IMG/VR virus record: IMGVR_UViG_3300022074_000175
Span: 1-34,490 of that record
DNA: 34,490 nucleotides
Reading direction: 5' to 3' (one strand)
Source of the DNA: a virus
The notes under the pieces were generated by a model, which saw nothing but the letters and a program-made list of their open reading frames with translations, ran no database searches and was not told where the DNA came from. Below, in pieces: positions 5,142 through 12,062 of this stretch; the first letter of the stretch is position 1, and each line of letters starts with the position of its first letter. The translations under genes were made by a program, and so were the position numbers.

Positions 5142-5321
5142 ATGAAAAAATTAACCAGAAAACAAAAAGACATAGAAGATAAATACAATTCTTGGAAGCG
5201 TAGTCGTGAAGAGAATAGGAAGAAGCACCCCGAAGTTGCTAAGATAGTTGACGAGGTGCGTAAGCACTTCCCTGATGCTAAAGTTACTTCGATAACTCCA
5301 ACCAAAGACGGACAAGATTAA
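5142..5321 (+). CDS. Small charged helical protein, 59 residues
   Basis: MKKLTRKQKDIEDKYNSWKR and onward is highly charged and helical (EENRKKHPEVAKIVDEVRKHF), ending SITPTKDGQD. The ATG at 5142 is preferred over one at 5124. No ribosome-binding site is visible and the upstream bases are AT-rich, so translation would be weak or leaderless. The 3' end overlaps the convergent primase-helicase gene by 38 bases. It is the only plus-strand frame in this stretch; composition looks like a real protein, but I know no family. Confidence 0.55.
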   Translation: MKKLTRKQKDIEDKYNSWKRSREENRKKHPEVAKIVDEVRKHFPDAKVTSITPTKDGQD

Positions 5322-7185
5322 GAGGCTTGCCTAGCTTTTCAGCTATGTGACCAGCATCCAATCCATTCAACGCCATCTCTTTTGCTTTTTGTTTCGTAGA
5401 CTTACTAGCAACAATTCTTTTCTCGCCAGTAATATCATTAGCAGAAAACCCTAGCCATTGAACTCTGTCGTGTAGGTCTGTCCACTCACGGACTTTCCCG
5501 TAACGAATCTCCATAACCATGTACAGACGAAAGTTCTCAGGCAAAGTTCCTTGCAGCAAGGGCCAAACAGGTTGGTCATAATTGCCGTCGTACAGAGCAG
5601 CATTTTGTTTTGCTGTCTCTTCGTCTTGGAATACTTGAGCTACACGTATCTGAGTTTCCAAAGTCGTGAGCTGATTCGTTGAGCCAGCTTCTCTTCCGAT
5701 ACCACTGTCACTAGGTTTGTTACTATGATGGATAAGTATTACAGACAAGCCAGAGTTTCTTAGCTTGACTGCCAGCTGGTTTACCTTAGACCATTCGTCT
5801 GAACTGTTTTCTTGTAGCCCTGGGTAAGCTGTTCTTAGTGTATCTATAACGACAACGTCTGGGTCAGAGAACTGTATCCATCCTTGTAGTTCTTGAAGAC
5901 CATCTCTGTTGTGCAGATTGATTTCTTTCTTATCAATAAACGGAGTCCAGATATTTAGCCTGTCAGCTGTATCCGAATGAATAGATTTCAAATCAATCAA
6001 TCGTCTTGCGATTGTTGCCATACCCATTTCAAAATCCATGTACAAGACACGTGCTGGTTTACCTATCTCGAAGGGGCCAAAGTATTTATTCCCAGCAGAC
6101 AAAGCGCCCATTGCATGTTGCACAAACAACGACTTGCCGTGACCACTGTATCCAAATACTTGGACAATCGTGTTACTTGGTAGCCAAGGTTCTATTAGAT
6201 ATGTCTTGGCGTCAGCTTCTTGAAGTAGCTGGTCTGCATCTTTCATTTGTATAAGTCTGCGTGACCTAGCTTCGACTGGTTGGTTCGCATTTATGTAGGG
6301 CTTATATATATAGTCTCCCTTTTCATCGAATCTGTCTGGATGATTACGCCTTTCTGATTGCTCCATCGAAAGCACTGTTGCTTCAAACTCACGCTCGGTT
6401 AATGGGTCTTCAAAAAACTCATTCATAAAAGCAAAGCCACGAAGACGCAAGTCGTGTCCCCAGAAACCTTCTAGTATTGATTCGGAAATGTAACGCATCA
6501 CTCGTTCGTTGCGTCCGTTGCCAAGACCAGATGGAATCTTCAATGAGTTAGGGAATGATTCACGGACATACTTAGCTGTCCTGTCCCACTCAGAAATAAA
6601 CTCGTCTGGTTCTAATGGCATGACAGAAGACAAGTCTAGTTCTGAAAACTCAAACTCTTTTCCGTCCATGCACGACAAGACAGGCTTCCAATCCTTCCAC
6701 ATCGGAAGGTCGTCCCAGTCCATGCCCATGCCTATCTGCCAGCTATAGTTTTTACTTGGAGGTAATAAAGCATAAGAGCCATCACCTCTGAAATCTAACC
6801 CATTAATACGAGGCCAGTCGGAGCCCGTGCTGTTTACTCCAGCACGAGGCCCACGACGAACGCCGTCTTTGGGATGCTCGAAATATAAATGCACTCCTCT
6901 TTTCGTCTTGACTGTAAAAGCCGAGCGCATGCCTGTATTGATTGCCTGATTGTAAGCTTCTTCGTTATCACAATCGACGACAACAACTCCACTCACTTCG
7001 CCTGTTATGATTGCAATGTCATACTCAGGCCACTGAGTCCACCATTGCTCCACTTCTTTTTCTGTTGGCGGTGTTTCTTGATATTGTCTCCACTTTATAG
7101 CGGGTCTCTTAGCGTCTGGTTTGATTGGTATTACAGACCAACCTCTCTCAAGATAATCCAGAGCTGCGTCCAGTTTTTCGTTCAT
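5284..7185 (-). CDS. Primase-polymerase / helicase replication protein
   Basis: 633 residues from the ATG at 7185, which has GAGG nine bases upstream; ATGs two and three codons earlier are too close to that site. Residues about 5-180 are a bifunctional primase-polymerase domain: GWSVIPI, the metal-binding VVDCD, RGVHLYFEHP and LDFRGDGSYALLPPS are diagnostic. About 230-300 (GLGNGRNERVMRY to PLTEREFE) resemble the PriCT domain. From about 335 comes a RecA-type ATPase: Walker A GYSGHGKS (345-352), LYMDFEMG, Walker B VVVIDTLR and an ILIHHSNK sensor strand, as in RepA/DnaB-like phage helicases. A C-terminal helix-turn-helix (KEMALNGLDAGHIAEKLG) may bind origin DNA. It would unwind and prime phage DNA for host polymerase, since no phage polymerase is seen. 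The start lies inside the end of the Cro-like gene. Confidence 0.92.
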   Translation of the reverse strand: MNEKLDAALDYLERGWSVIPIKPDAKRPAIKWRQYQETPPTEKEVEQWWTQWPEYDIAIITGEVSGVVVVDCDNEEAYNQAINTGMRSAFTVKTKRGVHLYFEHPKDGVRRGPRAGVNSTGSDWPRINGLDFRGDGSYALLPPSKNYSWQIGMGMDWDDLPMWKDWKPVLSCMDGKEFEFSELDLSSVMPLEPDEFISEWDRTAKYVRESFPNSLKIPSGLGNGRNERVMRYISESILEGFWGHDLRLRGFAFMNEFFEDPLTEREFEATVLSMEQSERRNHPDRFDEKGDYIYKPYINANQPVEARSRRLIQMKDADQLLQEADAKTYLIEPWLPSNTIVQVFGYSGHGKSLFVQHAMGALSAGNKYFGPFEIGKPARVLYMDFEMGMATIARRLIDLKSIHSDTADRLNIWTPFIDKKEINLHNRDGLQELQGWIQFSDPDVVVIDTLRTAYPGLQENSSDEWSKVNQLAVKLRNSGLSVILIHHSNKPSDSGIGREAGSTNQLTTLETQIRVAQVFQDEETAKQNAALYDGNYDQPVWPLLQGTLPENFRLYMVMEIRYGKVREWTDLHDRVQWLGFSANDITGEKRIVASKSTKQKAKEMALNGLDAGHIAEKLGKPLNLVRLWLELSK

Positions 7186-7375
7186 GTTCATCATCCTCAA
7201 AGTAATCGTTAAAGTCAATTTCTGGAGCATGCTCCTTTATTTTCTCAAGAACTTGGCTACTTAAATAGCATCGTTTAATCCAACCATATGGGGCAGTCCT
7301 AACGACGCCAGTTATCTTAGCCACCGAAGACGCTCCACCTAAATCGGTGACGAGCCTTTCGATGTTAAGTCGCAT
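7148..7375 (-). CDS. Cro/YdaS-like helix-turn-helix regulator
   Basis: 75 residues. LVTDLGGASSVAKITGV followed by TAPYGWIKRCYLSS is the pattern of small Cro/YdaS-type repressors (helix 2 SSVAKITG, recognition helix around APYGWIKR). AAGGAG stands seven bases before the ATG. The C-terminal 25 residues are acidic then basic and overlap the start of the primase-helicase gene by 38 bases. It reads away from the plus-strand operon across a shared control region, the classic layout of a lysis-lysogeny switch. Its likely targets are the GTATAA/TTATAC sites between the genes. Confidence 0.85.
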   Translation of the reverse strand: MRLNIERLVTDLGGASSVAKITGVVRTAPYGWIKRCYLSSQVLEKIKEHAPEIDFNDYFEDDEHERKTGRSSGLS

Positions 7376-7387
7376 TTTGTTCTCCTT

Positions 7388-7416
7388 TTGACTTGCATTA
7401 ATGTATAATTTATACT
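7388..7416 (+). promoter_or_regulatory. Sigma70 promoter of the rightward replication operon
   Basis: TTGACT (7388-7393), a 17-base spacer, then TATACT (7411-7416): five and five of six consensus bases at ideal spacing, the best promoter in the window. The start would be near 7423, about 64 bases before the first gene. GTATAA-T-TTATAC (7403-7415), a symmetric site, overlaps the -10, so a repressor there would shut the operon. Confidence 0.75.
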
Positions 7417-7436
7417 ACACATATATTATTAATCAA
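7409..7436 (-). promoter_or_regulatory. Leftward promoter of the Cro-like gene
   Basis: On the minus strand TTGATT (7436-7431) and TATAAA (7414-7409) are 16 bases apart. Its -10 overlaps the -10 of the rightward promoter and the same GTATAA-T-TTATAC site, so the two promoters should interfere and share one operator. Confidence 0.5.
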
Positions 7437-7486
7437 GTCATCATTCATAAAAATTTGCTGATGACACATTAAAATAAGGAGGTCGT

Positions 7487-7921
7487 ATGACTGATAGTTG
7501 GGACGTGTTCGACGCAACACGCAAAGATGATGTCGCATCTAAAACGACACAGCGATTGGAAGAAATGTCTTCCAAGCTGTATAAACTAAGCCAAGAACGG
7601 CAGACCCTCGATGAGCAAATATCTGTGCTAGAGGGAGACATCTCAAGATTATTTCCAGAAGAGTCAGGCTCACAATCCAAAGACTTAGGATTGTATGAGG
7701 TTACTGTTTCTCGTACTGAAAGATGGTCTTGGGATAAGGATGCGCTTGAAAAACATTTTGAAGAGAAACCTCTTCCAAATTATGTAAGGCGTAATCTTAG
7801 CATAGATAAAAGGCAGTATACAAAGATGCCTTTGGAAACTCAAAATGAAATCAAGTATTGCTTAACACGCAATTTAGACAAAGCGAAAGTGAGGGTAGTT
7901 AAAAATGTTCAAGACGTTTAG
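7487..7921 (+). CDS. Coiled-coil protein at the head of the recombination operon
   Basis: 144 residues; AAGGAGG lies just upstream of the ATG. Residues about 18-55 (TTQRLEEMSSKLYKLSQERQ) are a heptad-rich coiled coil; from about 68 (LGLYEVTVSRTERWSWD) there is a small beta-rich domain ending KVRVVKNVQDV. I recall phage proteins of this layout next to Sak4-type ATPases, catalogued only as a domain of unknown function. A loader or partner for the ATPase or SSB that follow is a fair inference. Its last 17 bases overlap the next gene. Confidence 0.8.
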   Translation: MTDSWDVFDATRKDDVASKTTQRLEEMSSKLYKLSQERQTLDEQISVLEGDISRLFPEESGSQSKDLGLYEVTVSRTERWSWDKDALEKHFEEKPLPNYVRRNLSIDKRQYTKMPLETQNEIKYCLTRNLDKAKVRVVKNVQDV

Positions 7922-8660
7922 CACAAAAGACATAATGCAAGATGGGCCTACAAAGGTTCTGCTTTATGCACATCATGGGTTTGGTAAAACATTTCAGTGT
8001 AGATATTACCAAGCTAGATACGGTAAGGGTCTCATTCTTTCTGGTGAGGCTGGGTTGAAATCAATCGAAGACGTGGAGATAGACTACGTTCCATTTACTT
8101 CTTGGGCTGGTAAGCACGAGCCTGAGAGTGGAACATATAGTTTCCGTGGGATTATGCAGATGATTAAGACGGAAGAATTTGCCAAGCAAGGCTACAAGTG
8201 GATAGCCATTGATAGTTTGACAGAGATGTCAGATAGATTGATGGAGCATCTTGAGCAAGAAAATCAGGGAGAGAGCAACAACTTTAAAATATGGGGCGAC
8301 AATGCACGTATTATGGTTGGTGCTTTGAAGTGGATACGTGACTTGCCTATGCACGTTTACGTTACCTGTTTGGCGAAGGAGGAGAAGGACGCTAATGATG
8401 TAACTCATTATTGGCCAATGGTAAAAGGAGCTTCTGTTGCAAAACAAGTTCCAGCTTTGTTTGACCACGTCTTATGTGGTGTGAGACGAACAGAGACAAA
8501 CGATAAAGGCTTGCCAAAGGTTAAGAGATATATCGTTACCGACGAAGTAAGTGGGTGGCATGGTAAAACCAGAGACCCAAAAGGTGTACTGAAACCATTT
8601 GAAAAAGTGGATGATGTCACTGAATTATTAACACGAATGGCTACTGCCGAGGAGAAATAA
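7905..8660 (+). CDS. Sak4-like RecA-fold ATPase (single-strand annealing/recombination)
   Basis: 251 residues, normal for the family. Walker A is AHHGFGKT (22-29), followed by a conserved LILSGEAGLKSIEDVEID; Walker B is WIAIDSLTEM (about 102-111), and an HVYVTCLAKEE strand fits sensor position. These are the features of Sak4-type phage recombinases, which share the RecA core but lack its flanking domains and act with an SSB in annealing-type recombination. The neighbours, an SSB-like protein and a nuclease, support this. GAGGG is placed nine bases before the ATG inside the previous gene. Confidence 0.88.
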   Translation: MFKTFSTKDIMQDGPTKVLLYAHHGFGKTFQCRYYQARYGKGLILSGEAGLKSIEDVEIDYVPFTSWAGKHEPESGTYSFRGIMQMIKTEEFAKQGYKWIAIDSLTEMSDRLMEHLEQENQGESNNFKIWGDNARIMVGALKWIRDLPMHVYVTCLAKEEKDANDVTHYWPMVKGASVAKQVPALFDHVLCGVRRTETNDKGLPKVKRYIVTDEVSGWHGKTRDPKGVLKPFEKVDDVTELLTRMATAEEK

Positions 8661-8662
8661 AT

Positions 8663-9148
8663 ATGAGTGATTGGAACTTTACTAATCTTGACTTGTCTTC
8701 AGTTGAAGAAGGGTCAGGAAGCACACGTCTTCAACAAGGCGTTTATACAGTGGAATGTAAGAGTGCATCCATTGAACCAGTTGGTGCGACCAACAATAGA
8801 AAATTGGTTCTTGACTTCGACGATGTCGATGGTCAAGGTGATATAAGGGTGAACCTTAACATCAAACACACCAGTAGTCAGGCACAAGAGATTGCGCTCA
8901 GACAGTTAAAATCTTTTCTCGTCTGTGCTGGACACTCGACACCTGACAAACCTGGGGATGTTGCTACTCTGAAAGGACTCAAGTGTAAAATCAGAGTTGG
9001 TTTAGGTAAGCCTTGGACTGGTGATGACGGAGCGCAAAGACAGACCTCAGAAGTCAAGTCGTACATGCCGATTAAAGGTGATGACAAGTCTGGAGGTTCT
9101 GACTCTCCCACAGACACGAAAGACTTGGACGACGAAATTCCGTTTTAG
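8663..9148 (+). CDS. Single-stranded DNA-binding-like protein (DUF669-like)
   Basis: 161 residues with an OB-fold-like centre (GVYTVECKSASIEP, KLVLDFDDVDG, DIRVNLNIKH, CKIRVGLGKPW) and a Gly/Ser-rich linker leading to the acidic tip DLDDEIPF. That tip closely resembles the C-terminal peptide of bacterial SSB, which recruits host repair and replication proteins. It matches the DUF669 group found next to Sak4 ATPases. It would coat phage single-stranded DNA. The start two bases after the previous stop has GAGGAG upstream. A strong terminator follows. Confidence 0.85.
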   Translation: MSDWNFTNLDLSSVEEGSGSTRLQQGVYTVECKSASIEPVGATNNRKLVLDFDDVDGQGDIRVNLNIKHTSSQAQEIALRQLKSFLVCAGHSTPDKPGDVATLKGLKCKIRVGLGKPWTGDDGAQRQTSEVKSYMPIKGDDKSGGSDSPTDTKDLDDEIPF

Positions 9149-9157
9149 TCACTAGCA

Positions 9158-9194
9158 AAGAAGGAGTGGACTCCTCCCCACTCCTTCTTTTTTT
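9158..9194 (+). terminator. Strong intrinsic terminator between SSB and nuclease genes
   Basis: AAGAAGGAGTGG (9158-9169) pairs perfectly with CCACTCCTTCTT (9178-9189) around an 8-base loop, followed by T to 9194: a 12-bp stem and a seven-T run. It starts nine bases after the SSB stop and ends seven bases before the nuclease start, so downstream genes depend on read-through, antitermination or a promoter I cannot see. Confidence 0.9.
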
Positions 9195-9200
9195 ATAGGT

Positions 9201-10028
9201 ATGATTATGGTTGAAGCACATAAAATAGTAGAAGCAATAGACGAAGGATACGAGAGACAGCCAAAAGAAAAAGCTCGTGATTACATAGGTGCGTCTATGA
9301 TTGGCACGGCTTGTGATGCAGAGATAGCTTTTAGTTTGCGTGGGTTCCCAAACAATCCACCTACACCAAGATTGAAAAGAATATTTAGACTTGGTCATAT
9401 ATTAGAAGACGAAGTTGTAAAAGATTTAAAAGAAAAAGCTGATGTTCGAGTGTGGGAAACAGATGGTCTCACTGGGAAACAGCATACGTATGAAGAGCTT
9501 GGCGGTCACATTGTATGTCATATGGATGGACACATACAATTAGATGATAGCAAAGAGGACTTACATGTTCTTGAAATAAAAAGCATGAACGATGCTTCAT
9601 GGAAAAAGTTTTATAAAGATGGTGTGAAGAAATCACATCCAAGATATTACTCACAGTTACAGATGATGATGGGGATGTCTAAAATGGAGACATCTTTTTT
9701 TATAGCCGTTAATAAAAACACTAGCGAGTATCACTCAGAGGTTGTCGATTATGATGACCTTGAGTTTATGTTTATTAAAGAACGGATTGAGAGGGTATTA
9801 CTTAACAAAGCGAGGAAGATAAGCAATGACGAAACAGATTGGAGATGCCGAGGGTGTTTTAAAAGGGGTGCGTGTTGGGGAAAAACTGACGTTCCTACAA
9901 CATGCCAAACATGTAAGTTTGCAATCGCCAAAGCAGATGGAGATTGGTATTGCCAGAAACACGAACGAGATGCCAGAGAACCTTGTAACGTTTACGAGCT
10001 TTATGAGCCGTTCCCAAAGGGAAGTTAA
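9201..10028 (+). CDS. PD-(D/E)xK exonuclease with a Cas4-type cysteine signature
   Basis: 275 residues (ATG at 9207 also possible; the upstream site is weak). The nuclease core reads GHILEDE (Glu69), CHMDGH (Asp109), VLEIKS (Glu125-x-Lys127) and YYSQLQMMM (Gln152), the RecB-type order. Four cysteines match Cas4/AddB spacing: Cys38 in GTACDAEIAF, then Cys216-x2-Cys219-x5-Cys225, the arrangement that holds a 4Fe-4S cluster in those enzymes. A second cysteine group (235, 238, 251, 262, with His254) may bind zinc. It would resect DNA ends for the Sak4/SSB pair. No cas genes or repeat arrays are present, so this is a phage recombination nuclease and not a CRISPR part. Confidence 0.85.
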   Translation: MIMVEAHKIVEAIDEGYERQPKEKARDYIGASMIGTACDAEIAFSLRGFPNNPPTPRLKRIFRLGHILEDEVVKDLKEKADVRVWETDGLTGKQHTYEELGGHIVCHMDGHIQLDDSKEDLHVLEIKSMNDASWKKFYKDGVKKSHPRYYSQLQMMMGMSKMETSFFIAVNKNTSEYHSEVVDYDDLEFMFIKERIERVLLNKARKISNDETDWRCRGCFKRGACWGKTDVPTTCQTCKFAIAKADGDWYCQKHERDAREPCNVYELYEPFPKGS

Positions 10029-10029
10029 A

Positions 10030-10290
10030 GTGAATTACGAAGAGTTGGAAAAAGAATTTGTGACTGTTCATACTAAACGTTCTGAAGTTATGAAACAAAT
10101 TGAGCATAACGAAAACGAAATCAATTCTATATTGGAACGCATATCCAGAACGAACATGGATAAGAATGACTTTGCAAAAGCCAATGATAAAAGAAAACAT
10201 CTTCGTAAGGAAACCGTTGAGCTTAATCATAAGAAGAGAGAGCTTGAGGTAAAGATTCAACTAATAAAGATGAGGATGAAAAATGAATAG
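10030..10290 (+). CDS. Small coiled-coil protein
   Basis: 86 residues from a GTG at 10030, one base after the nuclease stop, with AAGG and GAAG just upstream; an open frame extends back into the nuclease gene but its N-terminal residues are noise. Almost the whole chain is a charged coiled coil (YEELEKEFVTVHTKRSEVMK, then KRKHLRKETVELNHKKRELE). Function unknown; a partner for the nuclease is possible from the coupling. Its end overlaps the next gene by 8 bases. Confidence 0.8.
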   Translation: MNYEELEKEFVTVHTKRSEVMKQIEHNENEINSILERISRTNMDKNDFAKANDKRKHLRKETVELNHKKRELEVKIQLIKMRMKNE

Positions 10291-10600
10291 AAGTGAGATT
10301 TTAAAGACGGCAGACCAACTTATTAATTCTGACAGAGCCAAAGTATATGGCCCAGCAAAGAAGAACCACGAAGACATCGCAAAGATTTGGTCTGTGATTC
10401 TTGGGATTGAGGTAACAGACTGGCAAGTAGTGTTGTGTATGGCTGGTGTAAAAATTTCTAGGATAATAAAAACGCCGAAGCATACAGATTCTTGGGTAGA
10501 CCTGACTGCTTATGGTGCGATAGGAGGTGATATAACAGATGAAAGTAATAATAGAGAGTCCGTTCAAGGGAAGAAACGAGGCAGACCGAGAAGTAAATAG
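10283..10600 (+). CDS. DUF6378-like phage protein with AT-hook-like tail
   Basis: 105 residues. AKVYGPAKKNHEDIAKIWSV, GIEVTDWQVVLCMAGVKISRI and SWVDLTAYGAI fit a small helical family often found in phage genomes (DUF6378, from memory), whose DRxxxYG and DxxxYxA positions resemble MazG-like nucleotide pyrophosphohydrolases. A role in nucleotide pools is therefore plausible but not shown. The last ten residues KKRGRPRSK contain an AT-hook-like GRP core that could bind AT-rich DNA. GAGG stands seven bases before the ATG. Confidence 0.8.
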   Translation: MNRSEILKTADQLINSDRAKVYGPAKKNHEDIAKIWSVILGIEVTDWQVVLCMAGVKISRIIKTPKHTDSWVDLTAYGAIGGDITDESNNRESVQGKKRGRPRSK

Positions 10601-10862
10601 AGAGTTCGCACGTAAGTGTATGCTTGATTCACTAAAAAAGGGCGAGAGCCCTTTTTTATCACACCTATTATATACTCAAGTTCTTAACGAAGACGTCGAA
10701 GCAGAGAGAAGAATAGGCTTAGATGCTGCATTTAAATGGTACGAGGTCGCAGACTTTGTTGTCGTCTATACAGATAGAGGAATAACAAAGGGTATGAAAG
10801 AAGGAATAAAAGTAGCGAGAGATTTAAAGAAGGTTGTTGAGTATCGTTCTTTTAAAACTTAG
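10539..10862 (+). CDS. Deoxyribosyltransferase-like phage protein (DUF7768-like)
   Basis: 107 residues: MKVIIESPFKGR, KKGESPFLSHLLYTQVL, ERRIGLDAAFKWYEVADFVVVY and DRGITKGMKEGIKVA match a widespread phage family whose ESPF...N, GESP-SHLLY and D-G-SxGM motifs resemble nucleoside 2-deoxyribosyltransferases (DUF4406/DUF7768 type). Nucleotide salvage or modification is inferred. The ribosome-binding site is a full AGGAGGTGAT, placed 11 bases from the ATG inside the previous gene, which it overlaps by 62 bases. A perfect terminator-like hairpin lies in its coding region (10634-10657). It ends overlapping the endolysin gene by 4 bases, tail to tail. Confidence 0.85.
   Translation: MKVIIESPFKGRNEADREVNREFARKCMLDSLKKGESPFLSHLLYTQVLNEDVEAERRIGLDAAFKWYEVADFVVVYTDRGITKGMKEGIKVARDLKKVVEYRSFKT
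10634..10657. terminator. Perfect bidirectional terminator inside a coding region
   Basis: AAAAAAGGGC (10634-10643), GAGA tetraloop, GCCCTTTTTT (10648-10657): a 10-bp perfect stem with six A before and six T after. It codes for SLKKGESPFL in the plus-strand gene. On the minus strand it stands about 200 bases beyond the endolysin stop, the natural end of the late operon. Confidence 0.75.
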
Positions 10863-11317
10863 TCTACACTCAACTCAAAGTGCGGAGCGTCAATGAATGG
10901 TCGTCTACCTTGTGACCTACGCAAATCTATATAAGCACTCATAGCTTCTTCCATTGTTCCATCCCAATCTCTGATGTCAGGTATCTGCCACGCAGCGCCC
11001 CATCGAAGTCCAACTCCTTCGTCTTGCGCTGCCTTTTTCATTGCGTCTGCAACATCATCATACAGGTTTAATTCCCAGGAACCTCTTGAGCCAATGTAAC
11101 ACATCAAGTCTACGGCATCACCAGTAAGGTGGCGGGACTTCATCGTCTGTGAAGCACCCTTGTCTACCAGCTCTCGTTGTTCAGCTTCAGTTCTCATTCC
11201 ACAAATAACACCGAAGTCAATCTTTGTAAGAAGTATTGCTCTGTTCACAACTAATTGTAATTCGTCTTTGACGCCCTCAAGTTTGCCGAGACTTCTTTCT
11301 GATAACTTAAATGCCAT
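10859..11317 (-). CDS. Endolysin, M15-type peptidase
   Basis: 152 residues. SRHLTGDAVDL (His63, Asp70) and APHFEL (His146, Glu148) are the zinc and catalytic motifs of M15 / VanY-like peptidases used as phage endolysins, and RWGAAW lies where the family has WGGDW. It would cut peptidoglycan cross-peptides at lysis. There is no signal peptide or membrane segment, so it needs the adjacent holin. AGGAAA precedes the ATG. It is the last gene of the late operon. Confidence 0.9.
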   Translation of the reverse strand: MAFKLSERSLGKLEGVKDELQLVVNRAILLTKIDFGVICGMRTEAEQRELVDKGASQTMKSRHLTGDAVDLMCYIGSRGSWELNLYDDVADAMKKAAQDEGVGLRWGAAWQIPDIRDWDGTMEEAMSAYIDLRRSQGRRPFIDAPHFELSVD

Positions 11318-11373
11318 ACTGTTTCCTTTTTTTGTTGATGTGTGTATTCGTAAATGTCTGAATAAATCTTGCG

Positions 11374-11766
11374 TTATTTTTTTGTGTCCGTCTTTTTCAT
11401 CTTGTCATAGCTCCTCATTCCACCAATTCCGAGCATGCCAAACATCAACGGCATCATCACAGACATGTCTGCTTGTGGTATCATAATGCCAAAGCCAGCA
11501 CAAATCGGTGCGACCATGTAATTGATTCCAAGGGATAAGCCAGAAATCCAGCCAATCAAGGGTCGCCAAGACGACTGAAACCAGTTGCCCTGTGCGTCTG
11601 CTTTCAAGACTTCTATCTGAGCGAGCGCAAGCTGCTGGGCATGTTTCTCAGACATCGTCGCCAACTCGTGGGCGATTTCTGCTTTCTTGTCTGCGTCAGG
11701 TATAAATTTATCTAGTAGCCCTGTTACTGGGCCAATCAGTGCTTGTATCATTTTCTTGCCATCCAT
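11374..11766 (-). CDS. Holin, 3TM/GTA type
   Basis: 130 residues. After an amphipathic start (ALIGPVTGLLDKFIPDADKK) and a helical region come WRPLIGWISGLSLGINYMVA and about 96-116 as membrane segments, then a basic C-terminal tail. This is the pattern of the three-transmembrane holins of gene transfer agents and alphaproteobacterial phages. It would open the inner membrane for the endolysin. A start at 11751 (MIQALIGPV) is also possible. It overlaps the EF-hand gene by 19 bases. Confidence 0.85.
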   Translation of the reverse strand: MDGKKMIQALIGPVTGLLDKFIPDADKKAEIAHELATMSEKHAQQLALAQIEVLKADAQGNWFQSSWRPLIGWISGLSLGINYMVAPICAGFGIMIPQADMSVMMPLMFGMLGIGGMRSYDKMKKTDTKK

Positions 11767-12062
11767 GCTGTTGTTCCCATATATGCGCCGACTATTCCAG
11801 CGCCTGATATATAGAATAGGTTACTAATATCTGCTAGAGCTTGTACTCGCTCTATCGGTACGAAAAACATTGCAGCAGTAAATGCACCCATAGCAATCAG
11901 TGTGAACCTAGCCATGCGTAACTGCGCTAAATTTTTTCGTAAACTTGTTTCGGTTTCTTTTATAGCTTTTACGTGAGCCAGTTCTTCATCACTCACAATG
12001 CCGTCACCGTCTTCATCATATTCTGCATACTTAGATTGTTCTTGAAATTTCTTTTGGGTCAT
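11748..12062 (-). CDS. EF-hand membrane protein in the lysis cluster
   Basis: 104 residues. Asp16-Glu-Asp18-Gly-Asp20-Gly-Ile-Val-Ser-Asp25-Glu-Glu27 is a complete canonical EF-hand loop with all five side-chain ligands and the bidentate glutamate. Two membrane helices follow (about 52-68 and 80-100). The start overlaps the previous stop as ATGA. With holin and endolysin as neighbours, a calcium-sensing accessory to lysis is an attractive idea, but it is inference; a structural role is also possible. Confidence 0.8.
   Translation of the reverse strand: MTQKKFQEQSKYAEYDEDGDGIVSDEELAHVKAIKETETSLRKNLAQLRMARFTLIAMGAFTAAMFFVPIERVQALADISNLFYISGAGIVGAYMGTTAWMARK

Noticed and set aside
9201-10028. 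CRISPR-associated Cas4
   Set aside because: No repeat array and no other cas genes in the window; neighbours are phage recombination genes.
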